Source: Limosilactobacillus caviae
Lineage (GTDB): Bacteria > Bacillota > Bacilli > Lactobacillales > Lactobacillaceae
Direction: 5' to 3'
Assembly (NCBI RefSeq): GCF_014635905.1
Contig: NZ_BMDS01000002.1
Span: forward strand, 62,001 to 126,000
DNA: 64,000 nt
Shown here: positions 50,995-59,704 of the stretch, in pieces
Numbering within the stretch: position 1 is the first letter of the stretch
Layout of the letters: each line of letters begins with the position of its first letter
Made by a program: the position numbers and the translations under genes
Notes under the pieces: generated by a model
Told to the model about the DNA's origin: nothing
What the model saw: the letters and a program-made list of their open reading frames with translations, nothing else
The model's database searches: none

Positions 50995-53661
50995 ATGACA
51001 ATATCTGTTTTAGAAGCATTAGAACAACATCGTTATGTATATTTTGGCTTTGAATCACACCCCACCGATAAAGACCCTTGGCAGGCAACCCCAATTATGG
51101 CTTATTCGGATAATTTAGTCAGTTGGGAAGTCATAACGCGTTTAAAACAATTAGAAGGCTTACGCGACGGATTCCTAATTAAGATAGAAGATCGATATTA
51201 CATTATCGGGACTGGTGCCTTTTATGTAACAACAGATTTTTATAATTTTGAAAAGCTGGATTATTTGAAGGATGACAAGAACTATAAGAATGTGTGGGCA
51301 CCAGAAATATTTAAAGATACAAATGGAAAGTATCATATTGTTTACTGTGCAGGGGATGCAGAAGCCGGGATCTTAAATGATTACATTGCTGACTTTGACC
51401 CGCAAACTAACAAGATTACAAGCGAGGGACAAGCTATTACATTTGTTGATGGAGCAATTGATAATAGTTACCGAATTGATCCAGACATCTGCTTAATAGA
51501 TGGAGTCTACTATCTGACAATTGGTGGTAACTATATATTTAGCTCGAATAATTATCTTGGTCCTTATCAGAAGTTTCCGGTTAACTTTGCACCTACACCT
51601 CAAAAATATAGTAATCATAGTAGTGGTATTGCTGGCTGGGTTGAAGGGCCTAATATGTTTGTTGATGGTAATAGTGTTCGGCTATTTGCAGATCAAACTG
51701 AGGGGAATGGACTAGTATTTCGTTCATCTACTATTGATGACATGTTTAACTGGGCTGATACAGAAAAGACTCGAGCAACATTTAAAATGCGGCACGGGTC
51801 TATTTTTGTTAATGATAAAATCACTGCTCAGGTTCCAGCTGAGTTTAACCATGCGCCAAAGTTTAATCCTCAAATCACAATTCAAGGAATTCATACTACT
51901 AAACCGGTACCGTTAACATGTTTTCTTAAATCATCTTTCCAAGTTCAATATGAGAATAATCAGACTAATCAGTTGCAGTTCGTGGCATATAATGATGGGT
52001 CACCATCTTTTGCTCTAATTGCTAATGAATCAACTATCGAGTTTAATAACGACCTATATATCATTAAGAATATCGAACAAGATAGGACTGGAACTTCGCT
52101 GTATACCGTCACGGCTATGCAATATGTTAATAGTGAAATTGGTCGGGTCTTTCAGAAGAATGTACGCAGTGGTACACTAACTTATTCTATTGATGAAGTA
52201 CTAGATTTCTTTTTAAACGACGAAGCTGCTAATCCATTTGGCTTTTCATATCATGTGTTTGGAGACTTTTCAAAACAGCAAATTGAAAATCTAGGTGGAT
52301 GTTCTGGAAAAGATATGATTAGTAAGATTGTTTCAACTTGGCCTGGCACGATTATCAAACCATCTGGAAAACGAGTAGACGTATACTCATCTGATCAATT
52401 TTTAAGAAACTATCAGCGACGAATTGTATATCAACATGATTCAACTAATATGAAGTTGATTGAAGATAGTACGACTATTGTCAATCAGATTACTTGTGTT
52501 GGTGGATCATATTCAACTGACGATTCGACAGGTGGTGAGTCTGTATCTGGAAGTGCAGACAGTTCTACGACTATTACTGATGGTGAAGAACAAGTCGAAA
52601 GTGGTCAAGATAATACCGCAGACTTTCAAGCAGACGCTAAGAAGTATCTAGGTGTTCCGTATGTATGGGGTGGTCATAATAAGGCTAATCCATTTGCAGG
52701 AATGGATTGTTCTGGTTATGTATCACAGGTTTATCATGACTTTGGAATTGAAATTCCAGCATATACGATCGCAATGGAGAATAACTTCCGGGAGATTCCA
52801 CGATCAGAAATTAAACCAGGTGATGTTGGCTTTTATGGTCCGCATGGAGGAACTCATCATATTTGTTTGATTTTGGATAAGAATACTCAAATTTATGAGC
52901 CGGAACCAGGACAGAGTTGTAAGACAGCTACTATCGATAGTTTCCCGCCAGATTGGTATGGCCGTAATGACGAAATGCAGGCCAAGATCAGCACTAAGAA
53001 AATAGAATCAGTTCCTACTGAAAGTATTAAAACAGTAGAGACCTATAACGGGGGAAGCTATACTCCAGAAACTACTACCCAACAAACCCAGTATTATTTT
53101 CAGCCGTTTACTTTAACGGATGAACACTCAGTGGAAGAGTGGGGCTTGCATCCTGCCTCATCAACATTGCAAGATGACAGATTTAAGGATGCTAACGCTA
53201 TGCGAGAATATGCCCGTACTCAGTTAGTGTTGGAGCCATCTGTTTCAATTGAAATTGTTTTGAACACTAATGAAATGCCAATCCCAGGTGAACAAGTGTA
53301 TTTAACAATTCCAGAAGTAGACGATCGAACTTTGCTAGGTGAGACTGATACTCAACATGCTTATAATACTAAAGTTACTTTAGTTGGCTATACCTGGTAT
53401 CCATATAATCCTTCACAAGGAACCGATAATATTTATCAGAATTTGCCGGCAACATTGTTACACTCGCAAACTTCATTAACTAAACTTGAGCAACTAGCTA
53501 ATGCCATGTTTGATCGAATTCCACAAGTATTTTATGGGCAACACGATCCATCGGCTAATCAAGCAGTTAAAAATGGTGCAATTTGGGTAAAACCGATTGT
53601 TGATCAAACTACTTCTTCAAATAATGCTGATAAAGATTTAACGATAGGAGGTGAGACATAG
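50995..53661 (+). CDS. Modular tail-tip protein: GH43-like glycosidase, tail endopeptidase and NlpC/P60 domain
   Basis: 888 aa from the ATG at 50995 (AGGAGG 8 bases upstream). Residues about 10-280 look like a five-bladed GH43 glycosidase: general base Asp in LRDGFLIKIEDRYY (about D58), Asp in YRIDPDICLIDGVYY (about D162), acid Glu in WVEGPNMFVDG (about E217) and MRHGSIF. Residues about 290-500 and 700-850 are the prophage tail endopeptidase (Tal/gp44-like) parts. An inserted NlpC/P60 domain (about 545-640) has GVPYVWGGHNK, the Cys nucleophile in MDCSGYV (about C572) and His in THHICLIL. The protein probably cuts surface glycan and peptidoglycan during infection. Confidence 0.88.
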   Translation: MTISVLEALEQHRYVYFGFESHPTDKDPWQATPIMAYSDNLVSWEVITRLKQLEGLRDGFLIKIEDRYYIIGTGAFYVTTDFYNFEKLDYLKDDKNYKNVWAPEIFKDTNGKYHIVYCAGDAEAGILNDYIADFDPQTNKITSEGQAITFVDGAIDNSYRIDPDICLIDGVYYLTIGGNYIFSSNNYLGPYQKFPVNFAPTPQKYSNHSSGIAGWVEGPNMFVDGNSVRLFADQTEGNGLVFRSSTIDDMFNWADTEKTRATFKMRHGSIFVNDKITAQVPAEFNHAPKFNPQITIQGIHTTKPVPLTCFLKSSFQVQYENNQTNQLQFVAYNDGSPSFALIANESTIEFNNDLYIIKNIEQDRTGTSLYTVTAMQYVNSEIGRVFQKNVRSGTLTYSIDEVLDFFLNDEAANPFGFSYHVFGDFSKQQIENLGGCSGKDMISKIVSTWPGTIIKPSGKRVDVYSSDQFLRNYQRRIVYQHDSTNMKLIEDSTTIVNQITCVGGSYSTDDSTGGESVSGSADSSTTITDGEEQVESGQDNTADFQADAKKYLGVPYVWGGHNKANPFAGMDCSGYVSQVYHDFGIEIPAYTIAMENNFREIPRSEIKPGDVGFYGPHGGTHHICLILDKNTQIYEPEPGQSCKTATIDSFPPDWYGRNDEMQAKISTKKIESVPTESIKTVETYNGGSYTPETTTQQTQYYFQPFTLTDEHSVEEWGLHPASSTLQDDRFKDANAMREYARTQLVLEPSVSIEIVLNTNEMPIPGEQVYLTIPEVDDRTLLGETDTQHAYNTKVTLVGYTWYPYNPSQGTDNIYQNLPATLLHSQTSLTKLEQLANAMFDRIPQVFYGQHDPSANQAVKNGAIWVKPIVDQTTSSNNADKDLTIGGET

Positions 53662-53662
53662 A

Positions 53663-56600
53663 ATGGCAGAAAATAATCAGCTCTCAGACGAAGCAAAAAA
53701 TAATTCAACAGATACTTCATCAACTGATGCTTCCTCAGCGGTGATTGGAAATCATGAAAATGCTGTTGTTCCTCATAAAATTAGCAATCATGACAAATTG
53801 GTTCAAACGATGGTCATGGTTGACGGCGAATGGATTAATGTTAATGATACTAATGACCAAGCCAATATGAAGGAGGATATGCACAAAGTTAATAAGAAAG
53901 TTGTTGAAGCCCAAAAGGGAATTGTTGAAGCGAAAAACTCAGCCGAATCAGCGGTAAAATATGCTGACTCGGCTGTTAGTGCATCTAAGGTAAATAGTGA
54001 TGCGATTGTTGCACAGAGTTCAGCTATTAGTGAAGCCAAAGAAGCGGCTGACGATGCGGCAAGCAAAGCACAATTTATAAAGGAAAATGCCAGCAGTGAA
54101 GCAGCTGCAATTAGAAATCAGGTTGCAGACGTTGCTAACAATGTTTCCTCTGTGAAGGCAGATGTTGCAAGTGCCACTAGTGACGTTGCTAATCTTAAAG
54201 TTGATGTTCAAGCTAATAGTGCTGCGATTATTAAGACTAATGAAGCAGTTAGTGTCCAATCAAAAAGCTCATCAGATGCAATCAATGAGTTGAAGATTGC
54301 TAACGGTCAAGTTGAATCAATTGCTAAAGACGCTAAAAATAATGCTACAGTTGCAAAACAGACTGCAGATACAGCAACTACATTAGCGCAAGACGCAAAG
54401 AGTAATGCTGTACTTGCCACCCAAACAGCTACCAGTGCTACTGTTGAAGCGACGAATGCTACTAGTACTGCCACCAAAGCAGAACTGTCTGTTAGTGGTT
54501 TAACTACTAGAGTTACTGCAGTTGAAGGAGATAACAAAAAACTCAGTAATCAGATTACATCGACAGAAACCATTCTCCAGCAAGCAAAAGACCAGTTACT
54601 ACAAAAGGCTGATAAGTCAGTCGTTGACCAAGCTAATAATTTAATTAGTCAACTGTCAGCTGAGCAAAAGACAATGGCCGATCAGATTAATCAGAAGGTA
54701 TCATCTACTGAGTATCAGACGTTGAAGGATAAAGTTAATAATCTAAGAATAGGCGGTCGAAACTTAATACCAAATAGTGGCACTGATATTGTTGTTGAGT
54801 CTAAAACAACGGATGCTTATCCTCAATGGGACAATCATTTACTTTATTCATCTTTGCAGAGTAATACTACCTATACGTTTTCTGTTTCGGCAACGAATAC
54901 CAATGGTGTAGAGCAAGCTTCTGTAAGAATCTTTAAGGAAAACTTGGATGGTAAATTTATCAATAAAGAAGCAGCTCATTGGTATTTCAACGCTGATGGC
55001 AAACGTCGTAGCTTTACTTTTACAACTCCTAATGATGCTATTCCTTATGATATTTGGCTGTATGCGGGTCATATGGGAAAGAGCGAAGGAAAAAACTTTG
55101 TTACAACTTATCATCATCCTCAATTAGAAATGGGAAATGTTGAGTCTGATTATTCCCCCAACCCTGATGATGCTATTGCTTCAATCAAGAAAAACTCAAC
55201 TGCTATTGATGAGAATAGTAAAGCGCTCAAATTAAAGGCAGATGCAACGGAGGTAAATAACCTAAAAGGCACTGTCAATTCTCATTCTGCTTCTATTAAT
55301 CTCTTTAGTGACCAGTTAAAGAGTATGGTTACTGAATCTAAAGTTAATGACATTATTAATGGAAAAGGATTCACTACGCAAAACACTGTACAGTCGCTGA
55401 TTGATCAGAAGAGTAACACGATGAGTGAGAGCATCGTTAAGCTGTCTAATGATGTCAGAAACAACGGTGGTGGCATTAACCTTCTAAGGTCTACCGATGT
55501 CTTTAGTAAAGCCTATTGGATTTACGATAATATTGAGAATCGGTATAAAGATAGTCTTGTAGAGCTTGAAAAAGTTGGAACTACTGCCTCACGTATATAT
55601 CAGAGCTTATCTGTTGAAGCAACAGAGCACGTTTTCTCGGTATCATTTGATGCACAGATTAGTGATGACTGTACTGATACAGATGTAATCGTTTCATGTG
55701 GTCCTTACGATGCACTTCAAAATGTTCGCGTAACTGGTAAAGATCTTAAACATTATAAGGTTGAAAACTGGACGTGGGCCAGCACATCAAACAATTTTAG
55801 CCTGTACGTGGGAAACGGTAAGATTCGATTGTCCAAGTTGAAGTTAGAGTATGGCCCAGTTGCTACTCCGTACGCTCCAGCACCTAGCGACAATGCTAGC
55901 GTTAACCAACTTCAATCTGTCACAGCATCAATTGACGGTTTACAGTCAGCAGTAACAAATTACCAAAAGGATGCTTCGTCAAAGTACACGCAACTCTCGG
56001 ACTTAATGCAATCAAAGGTTAACAAAGGCGACCTTGAATCAGTCAGAACTCAATTAGCTAGTTCAATTAATGAGCGTATACAAAAAGGTAACTTGATTAC
56101 TCAATTCAACTTAGAGGCTGGACGTACCCTAATTCAATCTAACAAGATTTACTTTGATGCTGATTCATTTGTCATGAGTCCAAATTCAAAAGCTTTTATT
56201 CCAAGTGCTTACATCACTGATATTAATGCAGATAAAATTACTACAGGAACTTTAGATGCAGCTAAGCTTCATGTTAAAAATTTTAGTGCTGATGATATAA
56301 CTGGTGGAACGCTCAAAGGTGTTGTAGTTAAAACCGGTACTAGTGATCAGTACTTTCAAACTTCACAAAATAATATCTATTGGGTGAAGAGAGGCGGTAC
56401 CTCTTTAATAGGTAATGACACTTACCTTAATACAGATAATGGACTGACCATTGCTGACACTGAGAATATTCTTTTAACAACTTGGGGTGGTGCTAATGCT
56501 AACGGAGATAATATCATAAATAACTCAGGTAATGCAGGGCATCCTAAGATTGTAGTGGACATGAATGGTAGCTGGGACCCTGACGATCCAAATGGCTCAT

Positions 56601-57286
56601 CATGGGGTAGCGGTCCTAGAAATTCGGAAATTGTTCAGTGGGTAGGTAATAAAGAATACTCATTACTAGAACGTAGCAAAGGATTTACATTTCACCTTGA
56701 CGATGGTAATAATGAATCTAAATTCAAGATTCAAAAAGATAATAAGGTTGGCTTCTATGTTGGAGGTGGTAGCGATGGTAACGAAATTCAAATTGCCGGA
56801 TCTGGACCAATCAAACTTCAAGGAAAATATCTTGATGATGGTTTCGATGATGGCATGACCCACACGCTTGGCAATCTCCAAGTTGATAATCTTCACGTCC
56901 GTAAGTGGCTAGGAGTTGATCAAAGCAAGAACGCCATTGTCAAGACAAGCCAGGGGCCCGTTACTATTAATGCTTATGAAACGGCGGAATATTATTTTGG
57001 CGACATTGGTGAAGGACAAACGAGCGCTGATGGGATTGCTTATATAGGAATTGAAAAGTTATTTAACGAAACCGTTAATACAACTATTCCTTATCATGTA
57101 TTTATTACTGCTTATGGACCAGGTGATATCTGGGTCGATCAACGTGAACATAATCGTTTTGTTGTAAAGTCGGATCAACCTAATCTCAAATTTAGTTGGG
57201 AAATTAAAGCCAAACGTAAAGGTTATGAACAAACACGTTTACAGAATGTTGATGATAAATTAAATCATATGGCAGCTACGAGTTAG
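53663..57286 (+). CDS. Large tail fibre/baseplate protein with coiled coil and two carbohydrate-binding-like modules
   Basis: 1207 aa from the ATG at 53663. Residues about 60-330 are an Ala/Ser/Asp-rich coiled coil (VNKKVVEAQKGIVEAKNSAE). Two jelly-roll-like modules begin with GGRNLIPNSGTD (about 362) and GGGINLLRSTDV (about 602), each followed by YTFSVSATN- or HVFSVSFDAQ-type strands, as in phage carbohydrate-binding modules. The C-terminal part is a fibre shaft and tip (TGTLDAAKLHVKNFSADDIT). It likely binds the host receptor glycan. Confidence 0.82.
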   Translation: MAENNQLSDEAKNNSTDTSSTDASSAVIGNHENAVVPHKISNHDKLVQTMVMVDGEWINVNDTNDQANMKEDMHKVNKKVVEAQKGIVEAKNSAESAVKYADSAVSASKVNSDAIVAQSSAISEAKEAADDAASKAQFIKENASSEAAAIRNQVADVANNVSSVKADVASATSDVANLKVDVQANSAAIIKTNEAVSVQSKSSSDAINELKIANGQVESIAKDAKNNATVAKQTADTATTLAQDAKSNAVLATQTATSATVEATNATSTATKAELSVSGLTTRVTAVEGDNKKLSNQITSTETILQQAKDQLLQKADKSVVDQANNLISQLSAEQKTMADQINQKVSSTEYQTLKDKVNNLRIGGRNLIPNSGTDIVVESKTTDAYPQWDNHLLYSSLQSNTTYTFSVSATNTNGVEQASVRIFKENLDGKFINKEAAHWYFNADGKRRSFTFTTPNDAIPYDIWLYAGHMGKSEGKNFVTTYHHPQLEMGNVESDYSPNPDDAIASIKKNSTAIDENSKALKLKADATEVNNLKGTVNSHSASINLFSDQLKSMVTESKVNDIINGKGFTTQNTVQSLIDQKSNTMSESIVKLSNDVRNNGGGINLLRSTDVFSKAYWIYDNIENRYKDSLVELEKVGTTASRIYQSLSVEATEHVFSVSFDAQISDDCTDTDVIVSCGPYDALQNVRVTGKDLKHYKVENWTWASTSNNFSLYVGNGKIRLSKLKLEYGPVATPYAPAPSDNASVNQLQSVTASIDGLQSAVTNYQKDASSKYTQLSDLMQSKVNKGDLESVRTQLASSINERIQKGNLITQFNLEAGRTLIQSNKIYFDADSFVMSPNSKAFIPSAYITDINADKITTGTLDAAKLHVKNFSADDITGGTLKGVVVKTGTSDQYFQTSQNNIYWVKRGGTSLIGNDTYLNTDNGLTIADTENILLTTWGGANANGDNIINNSGNAGHPKIVVDMNGSWDPDDPNGSSWGSGPRNSEIVQWVGNKEYSLLERSKGFTFHLDDGNNESKFKIQKDNKVGFYVGGGSDGNEIQIAGSGPIKLQGKYLDDGFDDGMTHTLGNLQVDNLHVRKWLGVDQSKNAIVKTSQGPVTINAYETAEYYFGDIGEGQTSADGIAYIGIEKLFNETVNTTIPYHVFITAYGPGDIWVDQREHNRFVVKSDQPNLKFSWEIKAKRKGYEQTRLQNVDDKLNHMAATS

Positions 57287-57317
57287 TCGTGGCTTTTTAT
57301 TTAGGAGGAATTTTATT

Positions 57318-57485
57318 ATGGATAATTTAAAAGTTGAAGCAAATGATGTTATCACAGAATACCGTGCGAAGAACAGTCAATTAGAATTTGATAATACTGT
57401 TTTACGCCTACAGGTTAAGAAACTACAAAATAAAATTAATGAATTAACTGCAGATAAAAAGAATGCCAAAAAGGAAAATAAGTAG
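57318..57485 (+). CDS. 55-aa coiled-coil tail-associated protein
   Basis: An ATG with TTTAGGAGG upstream encodes a helical, charged peptide (NTVLRLQVKKLQNKINELTA). Its place among baseplate genes suggests a small structural or chaperone role. Confidence 0.6.
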   Translation: MDNLKVEANDVITEYRAKNSQLEFDNTVLRLQVKKLQNKINELTADKKNAKKENK

Positions 57486-57498
57486 GAGGTAGATCACT

Positions 57499-57750
57499 AT
57501 GCCAATGAATATTTATCGCAATCGGCTTAGCTACGACTTTGACTCACAAGGTAATACTACAGATGCAATGGTTGGCTTTAACGGGCTGAATGACCAAGGT
57601 GAAACAGCAATGGCCACGATTAAAGTTACAAAGGAAATGTTAGGTGAAGGCAAGACTTTTGATAATGTATCAAATAAAGATATTACGGAATTAGCTAAGC
57701 AAAAATGGATGCAGTATATTCAACCAGAATCGACCTCAGCACAGCAATAG
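57499..57750 (+). CDS. Small baseplate-region protein
   Basis: 83 aa (MPMNIYRNRLSYDFDSQGNT; TIKVTKEMLGEGKTFDNVSN). An AGGAGG lies upstream. No known domain. Similar small proteins accompany tail fibres in lactobacillar phages. Confidence 0.6.
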   Translation: MPMNIYRNRLSYDFDSQGNTTDAMVGFNGLNDQGETAMATIKVTKEMLGEGKTFDNVSNKDITELAKQKWMQYIQPESTSAQQ

Positions 57751-57762
57751 GAGGGATAGTCT

Positions 57763-58239
57763 ATGGATGGCTTTCCAAAGATTGATCTCTGGAACGAACC
57801 TTCGCCTTTCCAGAATTCACAAGCCTACGAACAAAAGAATCACAACTGGGATGTCTTACGGAATTACGGTAATTATATTGGGAGTTATCTCAAGGGAATT
57901 ACTGATTCGTGGGACACTCGCTTTTCAGCACAAATTAATCAGATTCCGCAACCAAATGAAGTTGTTGATGCGCGGGTAGATATTAATCGCCACACATTCC
58001 CAACTTTACATGATCACTTGGTTAACATTGAAGAAACTAAGTTGAGCTACGCTGAAGCAACTGATATAGATGAAACAATCCCAGAAGACGAGATACCGGG
58101 TGAAATCCTAAAAATTACCGATTTAACGACTTCGTCCGATAAGTTGCGTTACGAAAATGTCGGTACAGTCGGTTTCGCACTTCCTCGAGTAGGGTATTCA
58201 GAAACGATGATAAGCAACCTGACAATTAATCCTGATTAG
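57763..58239 (+). CDS. Baseplate/tail fibre protein
   Basis: 158 aa. EVVDARVDINRHTFPTLHDH (about residues 66-85) is the ARV-type signature found in baseplate upper proteins and neck fibres, where it starts a coiled coil. The C-terminus is beta-rich. AGGAGG lies upstream. Confidence 0.7.
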   Translation: MDGFPKIDLWNEPSPFQNSQAYEQKNHNWDVLRNYGNYIGSYLKGITDSWDTRFSAQINQIPQPNEVVDARVDINRHTFPTLHDHLVNIEETKLSYAEATDIDETIPEDEIPGEILKITDLTTSSDKLRYENVGTVGFALPRVGYSETMISNLTINPD

Positions 58240-58250
58240 AGGTGATTGAT

Positions 58251-58436
58251 ATGGCAAAGAATACACACGTTTATTTAATGCAAGAAGATAGCTCTGGAGA
58301 TAAGCGAACTGTCTATCCAGTAACCGATGTTAGTGCGATTATCGGTTTGAACAACAGTAAGGGTGACTTGCTATCCCAGATTCAAAGCATTGAGAAGCGA
58401 CTAACGGCACTAGAAAAGAAAGTTAATTATCAATAG
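58251..58436 (+). CDS. Small baseplate protein with C-terminal coiled coil
   Basis: 61 aa from the ATG at 58251 (AGAGGTGA upstream). The N-terminal half is strand-like (NTHVYLMQEDSSGDKRTVYP), and the end is helical (LLSQIQSIEKRLTALEKKVN). It resembles the short fibre-attached proteins of siphoviruses. Confidence 0.6.
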   Translation: MAKNTHVYLMQEDSSGDKRTVYPVTDVSAIIGLNNSKGDLLSQIQSIEKRLTALEKKVNYQ

Positions 58437-58448
58437 GAGTGGATATAG

Positions 58449-58937
58449 ATGGCTACAGGAACAAAAGCATATATTGAAGATCACGATGGGAATAAGATTC
58501 TTCCAGCAACTGATTGGTCAATGGTTCAAAACAAGCCGGGTAACTTAGCAACCACTAATCAATTGCCCGTATTAGGTCCATGGCAACGCGATGGGATCAT
58601 TTACAAAAATGGAGCATATGATTGGGATCATGTAAACAATGGTTATAACTGTGCATATAGAATTGCAGATCTTGGTGGCTTTAAGCTTGTGGAATTACGA
58701 TTGGCCTTTGGTGTAAATCGTGATATTACTGATGACATAGAAGTTATTGATTTGCCTGCTATTATTCGCCCTGATGGGAATGAAGAATTATGGAGTGCAA
58801 CTGGTACGCGAGGTGTTTTCATCCATACTACGCCTGATGGGAATGTTCACGTTTACTGCCAGAAGTTTGGCGATGGCGACAAATATACCCACGATGGGCT
58901 ATTGACATATCATACGGTTTACTTCACGACTGTCTAG
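58449..58937 (+). CDS. Putative receptor-binding or tail fibre tip protein
   Basis: 162 aa. An N-terminal segment shared with the previous gene's style (AYIEDHDGNKILPATDWS) leads to a beta-rich domain (GGFKLVELRLAFGVNRDITD, VFIHTTPDGNVHVYCQKFGD). This fits a fibre head domain. It is the last gene before the lysis module. Function inferred from position. Confidence 0.6.
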   Translation: MATGTKAYIEDHDGNKILPATDWSMVQNKPGNLATTNQLPVLGPWQRDGIIYKNGAYDWDHVNNGYNCAYRIADLGGFKLVELRLAFGVNRDITDDIEVIDLPAIIRPDGNEELWSATGTRGVFIHTTPDGNVHVYCQKFGDGDKYTHDGLLTYHTVYFTTV

Positions 58938-58949
58938 AGGTGATTAGTA

Positions 58950-59267
58950 GTGGATAAATTATTGATGGCGAATTGGATTACAATGCATTCTTTTCTAAGT
59001 CTTAACTGGGATGAGTGGGGATCGATTGTAGCAATTTTAACGGCTATTGTATTAATTTTACGGTGGGCGTTGAATAGAGCGCATAAGCAGCTTTTTGAAC
59101 CAGTTAATCGTGCCATTCACGAATTAAAGATTAGTGTAGATAAATCAAGCAGTCGTTTAGCGCGTTCAGAAGATCGACTTGAAAGAGGAGACAAAATCTT
59201 TGTTCGTCACGATGAAGAACTAAAAGATCACGAAAGACGAATTACGAATTTGGAGGAAAGAAAATGA
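58950..59267 (+). CDS. XhlA-like membrane protein of the lysis module
   Basis: 105 aa from a GTG with AGAGGTGA upstream. One N-terminal membrane helix (GSIVAILTAIVLILRWAL) is followed by a coiled-coil tail (HELKISVDKSSSRLARSEDR, LKDHERRITNLEERK). It resembles haemolysin XhlA-type proteins that work with a holin. It overlaps the holin gene by 4 bases. Confidence 0.7.
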   Translation: MDKLLMANWITMHSFLSLNWDEWGSIVAILTAIVLILRWALNRAHKQLFEPVNRAIHELKISVDKSSSRLARSEDRLERGDKIFVRHDEELKDHERRITNLEERK

Positions 59268-59704
59268 CTAAATTAATTACAGATCTTGGAAATTGGTTTA
59301 TTTCATCTGGCACTGCAGCAGTGCTTTTTATTTTTGCCTGGAAATACCTTAAACCGGTTTTGGAAGCGAAGAAACTGCATGCCAAGACGCTACAAGAAAA
59401 AGAGTTATTAGATGTCCTAGAGAAATTAGCGGACAATGCAGTCACTAGTTTGGAAAGCAACCGAGCCTTAACCGGACATGATAAGTTTAAAGTGGCTACC
59501 CAAACTGTCGGAAGTACATTAGCTGAGAAGGGCTTTAATGTAAGTCAATCAACTGTGGAACATGCTGTCCAAACAGCTTATGAGAAGAGCAACTTAACAC
59601 CAACTAACACCCAAGCTCAAATTAAGACAGGCGTTATTGACAATACCAACGCATCAGAAATTCCAACAGGAAAAATTAAGACGGGTGTGATTAATAATGG
59701 TTAG
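59264..59704 (+). CDS. Holin, LLH family
   Basis: 146 aa. One N-terminal membrane helix (WFISSGTAAVLFIFAWKYL) and an amphipathic region (LLDVLEKLADNAVTSLESN) match the LLH holins of Lactobacillus phages. The C-terminus has a duplicated IKTGVIDN / IKTGVINN motif. It opens the membrane so that the lysin can reach the wall. It overlaps the lysin gene by 8 bases. Confidence 0.85.
   Translation: MTKLITDLGNWFISSGTAAVLFIFAWKYLKPVLEAKKLHAKTLQEKELLDVLEKLADNAVTSLESNRALTGHDKFKVATQTVGSTLAEKGFNVSQSTVEHAVQTAYEKSNLTPTNTQAQIKTGVIDNTNASEIPTGKIKTGVINNG

Noticed and set aside
53663-54600. DNA-level tandem repeat in the fibre gene
   Set aside because: The Ala/Ser/Asp-rich coiled coil gives repeated codons but no exact tandem unit that I could define.
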